Positions 27,384 to 35,944 of a stretch of 64,000 bases of DNA are shown piece by piece. Within the stretch, counting starts at the first letter, position 1. Every line of letters starts with the position of its first letter. Both the position numbers and the translations under genes were made by a program. The notes below the pieces were generated by a model, which worked only from the letters and a program-made list of their open reading frames with translations, was not told the origin of the DNA and searched no databases. This stretch comes from Spirosoma sp. (GTDB taxonomy: Bacteria; Bacteroidota; Bacteroidia; Cytophagales; Spirosomataceae). Where the stretch lies: positions 185,183 to 249,182 of the forward strand of contig NZ_JAPLET010000014.1 of the NCBI RefSeq assembly GCF_026391055.1. Reading direction: 5' to 3'.

Positions 27384-27887
27384 TTACTGCGGCAGTTTCT
27401 CCCGAAAGTAGCCATACAGCCACGTACCTCCTATAGCACTCAGCAGTGTAACCGCCACAAGGCCATACCCACTGCCAATCTGAGCGAATAAGGGGCCTGG
27501 ACAAGCGCCGGTAATAGCCCAGCCCAAGCCAAAAATAAGCCCGCCATAGATCTGGCCTTGGTGAAATTTCTTTGGCGCAATATGAACCGGCTCGCCAGTC
27601 ATCGTTTTGATACCGAAGCGCTTAATGAATTGTACGGATAGGAGCCCTACCACAACGGCACTGCCGATAACCCCGTACATGTGAAACGAATCCAGCCGGA
27701 ACATTTCCTGAATCCGGAACCAGGAAATGATTTCAGCTTTGACGAAGACAACGCCAAACAACAGACCGACAATCAGGTACTTTAGATTGGCAAGCCCCGT
27801 TTCGGGTTTAGTTTTTGCCCCGGGCGCTTCGTGGAGAGATCCCAGGACAGTCGATGAACGCGGCTTTAGGGGAAGGGATTGATTCAT
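27384..27887 (-). CDS. YeeE/YedE half-size sulfur transporter, subunit B (PmpB/DUF6691-like)
   Basis: The 167-residue protein has four or five helices with the YeeE/YedE pattern: LIVGLLFGVVFVKAEIISWF, GQIYGGLIFGLGWAITGACPG (with the typical G-x-C-PG turn) and LFAQIGSGYGLVAVTLLSAI. In YeeE/TsuA carriers, conserved cysteines of this kind pass thiosulfate through the membrane. The partner half is encoded 13 bases upstream. Such pairs accompany persulfide dioxygenases in BigR/CstR-type operons. It is the last gene of the minus-strand sulfur cluster. Confidence 0.88.
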   Translation of the reverse strand: MNQSLPLKPRSSTVLGSLHEAPGAKTKPETGLANLKYLIVGLLFGVVFVKAEIISWFRIQEMFRLDSFHMYGVIGSAVVVGLLSVQFIKRFGIKTMTGEPVHIAPKKFHQGQIYGGLIFGLGWAITGACPGPLFAQIGSGYGLVAVTLLSAIGGTWLYGYFREKLPQ

Positions 27888-27900
27888 GGGGAAAGATGGC

Positions 27901-28476
27901 TTAGTTGATCCAGGCGAAAATAAACGGCAGTAAAAGGTGCGTCATCACAAAGCCTCCTACCATAAAACAAATCGTTGCCACCAACGATGGCCATTGCAGG
28001 TTGGAGAGGCCCATGATGGCATGCCCCGATGTACAACCGCCGGCCCACCGGGTTCCAAAGCCCACCATCAACCCGCCAATAACGCTGAAGAACAACCCTT
28101 TGAGCGTAAACAGATTCGACAGGGCGAATAGGTCGGCGGGCATCAGTCCCGAAAAATCCTGAATCCCCAGAGCCTGTAAAGCCACTACGGTCCGCGGGGC
28201 TATACTGATCGAGTCAGGGTTGGCCAAAAAGCGGGTGGCGACAAAACCACCCAGTAGCACACCCGCCACAAAAAATAAATTCCAGGCTTCTTTCTTCCAG
28301 TCATAGTGAAAAAAGGAAATGTTAGCCGGCAGGCAGGCCGCGCAGATATGTCGAAGCGACGACGAGATACCAAATGACTTATTGCCGATCAGTAGCAGCG
28401 TGGGAACGGTAAGGCCGATGAGCGGCCCAGCTACGTACCAGGGCCAGGGTTGCCGGATTGTATGCAGAAATTCCAT
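27901..28476 (-). CDS. YeeE/YedE half-size sulfur transporter, subunit A (PmpA-like)
   Basis: The 191-residue membrane protein contains HICAACLPANISFFHYDW, a Cys pair found in many members, and GGLMVGFGTRWAGGCTSGHAI, the signature YeeE loop with a Cys. It complements the neighbouring subunit so the pair equals one full-length YeeE/YedE protein. Uptake or export of thiosulfate or another sulfur compound is the likely role. The methyltransferase gene lies 15 bases upstream in the same operon. Confidence 0.9.
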   Translation of the reverse strand: MEFLHTIRQPWPWYVAGPLIGLTVPTLLLIGNKSFGISSSLRHICAACLPANISFFHYDWKKEAWNLFFVAGVLLGGFVATRFLANPDSISIAPRTVVALQALGIQDFSGLMPADLFALSNLFTLKGLFFSVIGGLMVGFGTRWAGGCTSGHAIMGLSNLQWPSLVATICFMVGGFVMTHLLLPFIFAWIN

Positions 28477-28491
28477 AAGGTACTAAATTGG

Positions 28492-29115
28492 CTATAAGCT
28501 ATTTGACAAATTCCGTTTAAAGTGACAAAACAGAAAATTCTGGGTGGTACCAAACGGGGTTTGGTGATCTTCCGTCACGCAATGAAGCTTCGTAAAGCCC
28601 GCCTTTAGTTGCTCTTCCAGCTCCGGTTCAGAGTACTGTTTAACGGCCAGTCCACTGCATCGGTCCGGCCCATTCTCCGAAAAGGTACCCATAGTCATGA
28701 ATCCAGTAACGGCCTGTCGGGCCGTCTGGAGGTAGGTCGCAATCTGATCCGTCGAAGTCAGAAAATGAAACGTGGCCCGGTCGTGCCAAATGGTATAGGT
28801 CGCCGTTGGCCGGAAGGTCAGCACATCACTCACGATCCAGTTGACCCGGTTTGCCTGCTTGCCGATTCGTTGCTGCGCTTTGGTCAGGGCGTGGGCCGAA
28901 ATGTCAAGTACGGTAATATGCTCGTAACCATCCGCTAAGAGAAAGTCAACCAGGGTACTATCGCCACCGCCAATGTCGATAATGGGGGCTGTTTTGGGTA
29001 CCTGGCAACGGCGAATGAACGCCAGCGATGTCTGGGGAATAGCCTGCGTCCAGCTTACCTGATCGGGTTGTTTGGTCCGGTAAACGGTTTCCCAGTGTTG
29101 ATGATTTTCAGTCAT
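28492..29115 (-). CDS. Class I SAM-dependent methyltransferase
   Basis: The 207-residue protein shows the SAM-binding motif I APIIDIGGGDSTLVDFLL, the acidic end of strand 2 in ITVLDISAHALTKAQ, and motif post-I to IV VNWIVSDVLTF and YTIWHDRATFHFLT. It lies between the CstB-like gene and the YeeE pair with gaps of 12 and 15 bases, so it belongs to the sulfur operon. A thiol or sulfide methylation role is an inference from that context; the substrate pocket is not readable. It has no signal peptide, so it is cytosolic. Confidence 0.88.
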   Translation of the reverse strand: MTENHQHWETVYRTKQPDQVSWTQAIPQTSLAFIRRCQVPKTAPIIDIGGGDSTLVDFLLADGYEHITVLDISAHALTKAQQRIGKQANRVNWIVSDVLTFRPTATYTIWHDRATFHFLTSTDQIATYLQTARQAVTGFMTMGTFSENGPDRCSGLAVKQYSEPELEEQLKAGFTKLHCVTEDHQTPFGTTQNFLFCHFKRNLSNSL

Positions 29116-29127
29116 GATCTTGATAAA

Positions 29128-30540
29128 TTACTGCTGGGTAGCGGGACAGACGAAATTAGTCGTGTTGAAACGCCCGGTTTGCTGCATAGCGGCAAACCCA
29201 CCGGCAATGTCGATCAGGTTATCGAAGCCACGGGCCTTCAGAATCGACAGGGCCATCATGGAGCGGTATCCGCCTGCGCAGTGCACATAGACCGACCCTT
29301 CTTTTTTTATTTCAGCCATCCTGTCATTCAACGTATCAAGGGGTAGGTTAATCGCCCCATCAATGTGCTCAGCGGCAAACTCGCCCGGCTTACGTACATC
29401 CACGAGGGTAAGCTCATCCAGCGCTAACTGAGTGGCCACTTCATCGGCTGAAAGAGACGGCATGTGGTCAACCTCAAGACCGGCATTGATCCAGGCGTTT
29501 AGTCCGCCATCCAGGTAGCCAATAACCTGATCGTAACCCACACGAGCCAATCGAACCAGCGATTCAGCCGCTTTGCCCGCTTCTGTAATGAGCAAAATTG
29601 GCTGCCTCACGTCTGGGATGAGTGCGCCCACCCAGGGAGCAAACTGCCCATTCAAGCCAATATTAATGGCGTTGGGCACAAACCCGGTAGCGAAGAGCTG
29701 TGCGTCGCGGGTATCCAGCAGGAGTGCACCGGTCTGGTTGGCGGCCGCTTCAAAAGCCTGTGGACTAAGTGGCTGCGCTCCCCGTTTCAACACGCGGTCA
29801 ATCTGTTCGTAGCCTTCCCGGTTCATGCGGACGTTTTCAGGAAAATAAGCGGGCGGTTTGGCTAGTCCGTCGGTTACTTCCTGAATAAATTCCAGCCGGC
29901 TCATGTCGGCTCGGAGCGCATAATTGACCCGTTTCTGATTGCCCAGCGTATCGCTGGTTTCTTTACTCATGCTCTTGCCACAAGCGGAGCCCGCTCCGTG
30001 AGCCGGATAAATCACTACGTTGTCCGGTAAAAGCATAATCTGGGTTCTAAGCGAATCGAAGAGCATACCCGCTAAATCCGGCGTGGTCAATGCGGATCCC
30101 TGTGCCAGGTCGGGTCGCCCAACATCGCCAATAAACAAGGTATCGCCACTAAAAAGCGCGATGGGCAGCCGGGCCGCATCCAGGAGCAGATAACAGCTCG
30201 ATTCAATCGTATGACCCGGTGTATGCAGTACTTGAATCGTTAGCGCACCCAGTGGAAACTCTTCTCCGGCGCGGGCACTATACGATTCAAAGCCAGTCTG
30301 TGCGTTGGGGCCATAGATGATTGGTGCGCCTGCCTGGCGGGCTAAGTCAAGATGACCCGACACAAAATCAGCGTGCAGGTGCGTCTCGAATACATACTTT
30401 ATCGTCGCCCCATCGCTACGAGCTTTCTCCATATACGAAGCCACTTCCCGTAAGGGATCAATGACAGCGGCTTCCCCGTTGCTTTCGATATAGTAGGTTC
30501 CCTGCGATAAGCAACCGGTATAAATCTGCTCAATTTTCAT
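29128..30540 (-). CDS. CstB-like persulfide dioxygenase with two rhodanese domains
   Basis: The 470-residue protein has an ETHE1-type metallo-beta-lactamase domain (residues 1-240; THLHADFVSGHLDLARQAG, HTPGHTIESSCY and FSGDTLFIGDVGRPDLA), then two rhodanese domains. The first (about 265-355) has ITEAGKA where the catalytic Cys should be, so it is a pseudo-rhodanese. The second (about 375-460) keeps Cys in YVHCAGGYRSMMAL. This order, dioxygenase, inactive rhodanese, active rhodanese, is that of Staphylococcus CstB, which turns persulfide plus sulfite chemistry into thiosulfate. A Crp-type palindrome lies 67 bases upstream of the start. Confidence 0.93.
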   Translation of the reverse strand: MKIEQIYTGCLSQGTYYIESNGEAAVIDPLREVASYMEKARSDGATIKYVFETHLHADFVSGHLDLARQAGAPIIYGPNAQTGFESYSARAGEEFPLGALTIQVLHTPGHTIESSCYLLLDAARLPIALFSGDTLFIGDVGRPDLAQGSALTTPDLAGMLFDSLRTQIMLLPDNVVIYPAHGAGSACGKSMSKETSDTLGNQKRVNYALRADMSRLEFIQEVTDGLAKPPAYFPENVRMNREGYEQIDRVLKRGAQPLSPQAFEAAANQTGALLLDTRDAQLFATGFVPNAINIGLNGQFAPWVGALIPDVRQPILLITEAGKAAESLVRLARVGYDQVIGYLDGGLNAWINAGLEVDHMPSLSADEVATQLALDELTLVDVRKPGEFAAEHIDGAINLPLDTLNDRMAEIKKEGSVYVHCAGGYRSMMALSILKARGFDNLIDIAGGFAAMQQTGRFNTTNFVCPATQQ

Positions 30541-30606
30541 AAAACGATTGGATTGACATACGGACTAAATATTGAATCAAAACTAGGAAGTGGATCTCCG
30601 GGGTTC

Positions 30607-30622
30607 TGTGATACTTGTCACA
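30607..30622. promoter_or_regulatory. Crp/Fnr-type operator upstream of the CstB-like gene
   Basis: TGTGATACTTGTCACA is a perfect inverted repeat TGTGA-N6-TCACA, the classic Crp half-site pair. It is centred about 74 bases before the start of the dioxygenase gene, in the 94-base gap after the TauE gene. The regulator at 31520-32155 is the obvious candidate ligand. Confidence 0.75.
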
Positions 30623-30634
30623 CAGCCCTCAAAA

Positions 30635-31441
30635 TCATCTAAAAAGCAGCTCTTTTGTCAGGATGAATACACCCATGCCCAGCACAAACCAGCCAAAGGC
30701 TTTCCGCAAGTGCTGCCCGGCGATATAGCGGGCCAACTGACTGCCCAGAAAAATACCGCCCACGGAAAGTGCGGTAAATACGCTCAGAAATCCCCAATCG
30801 ATTACCTGGTCGGCTGGACTGCTGGTAAACCCAACGAGTGAATTGAAGGCTATAATCAGCAGCGAACTACCAATGGCTGTTTTCATGGGCAACCGGGCAA
30901 AGAGCACCAGCGTCGGGATAATCAGGAATCCCCCACCCGCCCCAACGATACCGGTCACCAGGCCAACCAGCCCGCCCTCCAGGGCAATGACGGGAAAATT
31001 AGTCTCCTTATCCTCCCGCTCAGTTACGGAGACGGCTTTGTTCTCCCGAATCATTGAATAGGCTGCGGCCAGCATAATCAGCGCAAACAGAACCATCAGC
31101 GCGACTGGTTTCGTCAGCACAAATCCGGCCCAAAGCGGAAGTTGAGCGGGAATATAAGGCAGCATAAACTGACGGGCCAGGATGACCGTAACCAGGGAAG
31201 GGAGTGCAAAGGCAACAGCCGCCGAGTAATTAATTAGCCCCTGTTTCATGTAATTGATTGACCCTACCAGGGAGGTAGTGCCGACAATGAACAGGGAATA
31301 GGCCGTTGACAGGATTGGATTAATGTGGAGCAGGTATACCAGAACGGGCAAAGTCAGTATACTGCCACCCCCCCCTAGTAAGCCCAGGCTAATACCAATC
31401 AGAATGGATGAAGAGAAACCAGCGACTTGCAGAGTGGTCAT
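30635..31441 (-). CDS. TauE/SafE-family sulfite/sulfur anion exporter
   Basis: From ATG 31441 the protein is 268 residues with eight helices in two repeats. Each repeat begins with a TauE/SafE signature: GISLGLLGGGGSILTLPVLV and GLVTGIVGAGGGFLIIPTLV. A start at 31495 would add 18 basic residues and cover an operator, so it was rejected. It is full-size, unlike the half-size copy at 16784. It would export sulfite or related anions made by the neighbouring dioxygenase. A -7-like TACTTTCG lies about 17 bases upstream on the minus strand. Confidence 0.92.
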   Translation of the reverse strand: MTTLQVAGFSSSILIGISLGLLGGGGSILTLPVLVYLLHINPILSTAYSLFIVGTTSLVGSINYMKQGLINYSAAVAFALPSLVTVILARQFMLPYIPAQLPLWAGFVLTKPVALMVLFALIMLAAAYSMIRENKAVSVTEREDKETNFPVIALEGGLVGLVTGIVGAGGGFLIIPTLVLFARLPMKTAIGSSLLIIAFNSLVGFTSSPADQVIDWGFLSVFTALSVGGIFLGSQLARYIAGQHLRKAFGWFVLGMGVFILTKELLFR

Positions 31442-31487
31442 AAACGCTATTTTTTTAACGAAAGTAGCGGGCCTTCTCTTAGGCTTC

Positions 31488-31503
31488 CGTGACAAATGTT
31501 ACA
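31488..31503. promoter_or_regulatory. Crp/Fnr-type operator upstream of the TauE gene
   Basis: CGTGACAAATGTTACA is a slightly degenerate copy (CGTGA-N6-TTACA) of the palindrome at 30607-30622, with the same 6-base spacer. It lies 46 bases before the TauE start and 16 bases beyond the 3' end of the Crp-like regulator gene. Confidence 0.6.
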
Positions 31504-31519
31504 GGAACCCCGAATTCTC

Positions 31520-32155
31520 CTAGAGTATGGCAATTTTATGGCGCATCAATTTTATATGGGCTGCTTTCTCCAGCTGTTTCAGCAAGCGGGAAATCACTTC
31601 CCTTGACGTAGCCAGTTCCTGGGCGATTTCCTGATGGGTGATTGAAATGACGGTACACTGGCAGCTTTGGGTCTTTTTACGCAGATAAGCCAGTAGCCGT
31701 TCGTCGAGTTTATGAAACGCTACCTGATCGATTGTCCCTAGCAGATCGTTAAATCGCTTCTGGTACGTATGAAATATAAACTGTTTCCAGGTTGAATAGC
31801 GGCACATCCACTCATCGACTTTTTCCATGGGGATGGCAATCAGCTCGGTTTCTTCTTCGACCAGGGCCGTGATCTCACTTTTCTTTTGGCCCAGACAGCC
31901 GGTAAGCGACATGGCGCAGGAATCTAAACCGCCCAGATAATACAGAAGGGCTTCCCGACCCAGCTCATCCGGTCGCATGATCTTGACCGAACCGCGAATA
32001 ATAATGGGTACGGACCGAATGTATTCGCCGGGTCGAATTAAATAAGCACCCGTGGGCACCCGCTTATAGAGTCCTGCCTGCGCCATGTCAGTCAGTAACG
32101 CGAGTTCGAACGTACCAGCAAACGTTTCCTGCAAATAAGTGGTCGTCAATGTCAT
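31520..32155 (-). CDS. Crp/Fnr-family regulator of the sulfur cluster
   Basis: The 211-residue protein has a cyclic-nucleotide-type sensor domain (YLIRPGEYIRSVPIIIRGSV) and a C-terminal winged helix with recognition helix TSREVISRLLKQLE. The sensor lacks a clear cAMP-binding RxS motif but has two cysteines in GLDSCAMSLTGCLGQ near residues 80-90, plus others later (QSCQCTV), which suggests thiol or persulfide sensing. Two Crp-like palindromes in the following operon are its likely targets. No such site was seen upstream of its own start. Confidence 0.92.
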   Translation of the reverse strand: MTLTTTYLQETFAGTFELALLTDMAQAGLYKRVPTGAYLIRPGEYIRSVPIIIRGSVKIMRPDELGREALLYYLGGLDSCAMSLTGCLGQKKSEITALVEEETELIAIPMEKVDEWMCRYSTWKQFIFHTYQKRFNDLLGTIDQVAFHKLDERLLAYLRKKTQSCQCTVISITHQEIAQELATSREVISRLLKQLEKAAHIKLMRHKIAIL

Positions 32156-32307
32156 CGAATAGTCCTTATATTAATAGGCTGATAGTGTAACAGTCAACAT
32201 AACCGGCAAGTTGCTTACTCAGAAAACTTGAGTCAATAGCCTTGGCAGGTATTTAGAATTAAGCATGTTGAATCATCTGTCGATCAACGTATCAAACGAA
32301 GTACGTT

Positions 32308-32574
32308 CTAACCAGTTTTTGACCAGTGTGGCACGAGCATGGGAACTCGTCGGCGATAGTGCCTGTAGAGTTCACCGAATTCCTCGATGAGTTTCCGCTC
32401 CTCGAAATAAATTCCAATGCGTATGTAAAGGCTGGCGGCCAAAAGGAAAATAAGGTTGGCCCAGGTGGGTTGATATACAAGAACGCCAAACAGCGCCAGA
32501 ATCATCCCCAGATACAAAGGATGTCGTACATAGCGTAGAATACCATGTTCGCGAAATCCACCTTTAATATCCAT
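32308..32574 (-). pseudogene. C-terminal fragment of an isoprenylcysteine-methyltransferase-like membrane protein
   Basis: The 88-residue frame contains LRYVRHPLYLGMILALFGVL and YFEERKLIEEFGELYRHYRR, the conserved C-terminal half of ICMT/PEMT-type methyltransferases. Full proteins have about 150-200 residues with two or three helices before this point; those are missing, and a TAA lies directly before the ATG at 32574. The Tn3-family transposase gene begins 143 bases away, so the insertion may have cut this gene. Confidence 0.72.
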
Positions 32575-32716
32575 TTATTTTGATGTCACTCAGTCGTAGT
32601 ACGCAGTTGCAGATAGAATGATTCCTATTGGCTACTCAGTGGGTCTATGCGTTGCTCAGTTATTCCTAATCATTTATTTTCCCCATGAGCAGTGCTTACT
32701 TTCAATCGTCTGTTGA

Positions 32717-35700
32717 ATGCCACGTCGAGCCTTTATCTCTGCTGAAGAGCGAATTCGATTTGATTCCCCGCCTGTATTAACTCAACAGCACCGAACCATC
32801 TTGCTGGATTTGCCAACCTGGGCTACGACCTATATGGGGCAAATCCAATCCTCAACCAATAAAATCGGCTTTTTGCTACAACTTGGCTACTTCCGAATCA
32901 CTAACCGCTTCTTCGTGGCCGATCGATTTGAGCCTGACATCATCAATTGGCTCTGTGCAAGAACGCAGCTTGATCCCAACCAAATCGATTTAACTAAATA
33001 TACCCGCAGCCGGACAGCCTTCCGCCACCGAGAAACCATTTTAGCTCATTTAGGCTATCAGGCTTTTGATCGGACCCACGAGCAGGAATTACTGGTAGAA
33101 GCCCAGCGATTGGCCCACCTCCAAACCCGCCCTGCTCTAGTGTTGGATGCCCTGACGGGTTATTTGCAGGAACGCCGGATTGAAATACCCCCCTATAATA
33201 CGCTGCGGCTTATCCTAATTGAAGCGCTGCAATCCTTTCAAGCGAATCTGGAGCAAATTATTGACCGCTACCTCCAGGAAAACGACAGCCAATTATTGGA
33301 TACGCTATTGGGGCGGCAGAGCAGCCCACCCGGTTCAGCTACTCAGTTATTTCCGTATCGGCTCACTCACTTCAAACGAATTAGTCAGTCGATGCAGCCA
33401 GGTCAAATTAAGCAGCGGGTCGAGTTATTCCGGGAATTAAAACTACTCTTTTCTCAGTTGGCTCCCTTGATTGTCCGATTAAATTTATCGGATGATGCCA
33501 TCCGCTACTATGCGCAATACGTATTAGACACCCAGTCCAAACAAACCGTTCAACGCACCAGCGAACGGTACTTACGACTGATTGCATTTATTATTCATCA
33601 GTACTTAAGTGTGGGTGACGCACTAGTACTCACCCTGCGACAGTCGGTAACCAGCATTCTCAATGAATGTGAACAAACCCTCAAGGATGAGCAGTTCGAA
33701 AGCCGATACGCCAACGCCCAGTTGGTCCACCGGGTCACCCGGCGGAGCGACATCCATATTCAGGCGCTGGTTCAGATCGAAGAAATCGTTGATTTGCCGG
33801 GCCTGGAGGCTGCCCAGAAGATTGACCAGATTCGGGACTTATTTCAACGTCATCGCCTGTCGGGTATCGATTTGCAAACCGATAAAGAGCGATTGATCGA
33901 TCTGAAAACGGTCAATCAGTCCATTCATGACCGGGATGACTTCTATGACACTTTGGAAAGAGCGTCGCTGAAGCTTCAGACTCGTGTGGCAGGAGTGGTC
34001 CAAGCCTTAGTTTTCGATGAGCAAAGCTCACCCCCCTCCCTGGTAGCCGCCCTTCGCTTGTTTCAAGCCACTAAGGGCGAAATCACTCAAAGTAATAACC
34101 TTCCTCTCGACTTTCTGGATTTGGCGGACCGGCAACGCATTTTCACCCTAACCGGTAAATTGCGGGTATCACTCTACAAAGCGCTGTTGTTTTGGAAGAT
34201 CCGTGATCATTTACGGGATGGCAGTCTAAATGTGTTGTCCTCCTATGAACATCGTGCTTTTGATGAATACCTGATACCCCGTCGCCAGTGGCAGATCCAT
34301 CGTCAGGCGTATTTACAAAAAGCTAATCTACTTCGCTATGAAAAAGCAGAACCAACGTTAGCCAAGATCAATGAGCGACTCAATGCCCAGTTTAGGCTGA
34401 CCAACCAGCACCTCAACACCAACGCCCAGGTTTATTTCGACAAGGCCGGGGATTGGCATTTACATCGTTACCGGGGGCGAGAATCAGAACAACCATCTCC
34501 TCAAACCAATCTCTATCCAACCAGCCGGGTCATCTCGTTGCGGGATGTGCTATTGGACGTGGATGAGTTAACGGACTTTCTGTCCGCCTTTGAACACCAG
34601 GGTTTCGCTCACAAACCGTCTCGACCCGACAATAGCCTGCTGTTAGCCGCCCTGATTGGTTATGGGGAGAATATTGGCATTCGCAAAATGGCCATGATTT
34701 CCAAAAACATTCCGATCAACAGTCTGGAAACCGTGGCAACTCACTACTTTTCGCCCGAAAGCGTCTTAAAGGCCAACGATCTGATTCTAACCAAAAGCAA
34801 CGAATTACCCCTGACCGAACAGTTTCGGCGCCGGGCAAACTTTATTCAAACCGGCTCGGATGGTCAGAAATATGACGTATCAATTCCCCTCTTACGGGCT
34901 TCAGCCTCTTACAAGTATTTTGGCAATGGTCAGGGCATTACGATTTACTCCCATCTGGATGAAGCCGGTCAGTTAATTTATTCGACGGCGTTTAGTGCCG
35001 CTGATCGGGAAGCCCCGTACATGCTGGACGCCATTACGTATAATGAAGTGATTACACCTGACGCCCACGCCACCGACCAGCACGGCTTTTCGGAACCTAT
35101 CTTCGGGGTTACCGGCCTGATTGGCGTGGAGTTTCGTCCTCGCTTTGCCTCGATCCATCGACAGCGGCTTTACAGCCTTGATGCCGTATCAATTTATAAA
35201 GAGCAGGGGTGTCGGATTGGGCCAGATGCGCGTATCGATTATGAGCATGTTGTCAGTCAATGGGATGAGATTCTGCGTTTGGTGGCCACGATCAAACTAG
35301 GCTACGCTAAAGCATCACTGCTTTTTAAGCGGCTTAATTCGTATGACCGACAGCATCCACTTTACCGGGCATTACGGGATTTAGGGCGTTTGTTCAAGAC
35401 GGAATACATTCTGCGTTATATCAGCGAACCCCAGTTGAGGGAAACCGTTGAGGGAATTCTAACCCGCGTGGAACATGCGAATCGGTTTGCCAAAGCCGTC
35501 AATCTGGGCAATAATGGCGAGCTTGGCTGGGCTACGTATCAGGAACAATTAATTGCTGAGGGCTGTAAGCGTTTAATCATGAACGCCATCAATTACTGGA
35601 ATCTCTTGTACTTAAGTGAACAGCTCAAACGTTGTGCGAATTCGGCGGAACGTAAGGTTTTATTGGAAGCCATTCTGCAAACTAACACCCACACCTGGCA

Positions 35701-35800
35701 TCATGTCAATCTGCAAGGCGAGTATGATTTTAGCGACGATAGCCCCCTATCGACTATCTTTAAATTGCATGAGATACTCAGTGCCAGAACAGTAAAATAG
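32717..35800 (+). CDS. tnpA: Tn3-family transposase (TnpA)
   Basis: The protein is 1027 residues, full length for the family. It begins PRRAFISAEERIRFDSPPVL, contains the typical LQERRIEIPPYNTLRLILIE near residue 150, and ends with a DDE domain: DGQKYDVSIPLLRASASYKY (first Asp), ATDQHGFSEPIFGVTGLIGV (second Asp) and the C-terminal WNLLYLSEQL region after the Glu. It pastes the element by replicative transposition. No resolvase or cargo gene is adjacent. I could not find the expected 38-bp inverted ends by eye in the 140-base flanks. Confidence 0.97.
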   Translation: MPRRAFISAEERIRFDSPPVLTQQHRTILLDLPTWATTYMGQIQSSTNKIGFLLQLGYFRITNRFFVADRFEPDIINWLCARTQLDPNQIDLTKYTRSRTAFRHRETILAHLGYQAFDRTHEQELLVEAQRLAHLQTRPALVLDALTGYLQERRIEIPPYNTLRLILIEALQSFQANLEQIIDRYLQENDSQLLDTLLGRQSSPPGSATQLFPYRLTHFKRISQSMQPGQIKQRVELFRELKLLFSQLAPLIVRLNLSDDAIRYYAQYVLDTQSKQTVQRTSERYLRLIAFIIHQYLSVGDALVLTLRQSVTSILNECEQTLKDEQFESRYANAQLVHRVTRRSDIHIQALVQIEEIVDLPGLEAAQKIDQIRDLFQRHRLSGIDLQTDKERLIDLKTVNQSIHDRDDFYDTLERASLKLQTRVAGVVQALVFDEQSSPPSLVAALRLFQATKGEITQSNNLPLDFLDLADRQRIFTLTGKLRVSLYKALLFWKIRDHLRDGSLNVLSSYEHRAFDEYLIPRRQWQIHRQAYLQKANLLRYEKAEPTLAKINERLNAQFRLTNQHLNTNAQVYFDKAGDWHLHRYRGRESEQPSPQTNLYPTSRVISLRDVLLDVDELTDFLSAFEHQGFAHKPSRPDNSLLLAALIGYGENIGIRKMAMISKNIPINSLETVATHYFSPESVLKANDLILTKSNELPLTEQFRRRANFIQTGSDGQKYDVSIPLLRASASYKYFGNGQGITIYSHLDEAGQLIYSTAFSAADREAPYMLDAITYNEVITPDAHATDQHGFSEPIFGVTGLIGVEFRPRFASIHRQRLYSLDAVSIYKEQGCRIGPDARIDYEHVVSQWDEILRLVATIKLGYAKASLLFKRLNSYDRQHPLYRALRDLGRLFKTEYILRYISEPQLRETVEGILTRVEHANRFAKAVNLGNNGELGWATYQEQLIAEGCKRLIMNAINYWNLLYLSEQLKRCANSAERKVLLEAILQTNTHTWHHVNLQGEYDFSDDSPLSTIFKLHEILSARTVK

Positions 35801-35944
35801 ATTCGTAAAATGAACGTGACGAATTTGCTCCCTTTTTTTAGATTTACCCATATGTACAAAATTTTGGACATGCGAATTAGGATGCATCATAGTTTATCAA
35901 TCGACAAGTAATAGGAAAAGCGCTACAGTACAAACAAAGTCAAT

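Noticed and set aside
32575..32716. Inverted terminal repeat of a Tn3 element
   Set aside because: No segment here pairs convincingly with 35801-35944; a few GGG-starting candidates matched only short stretches.
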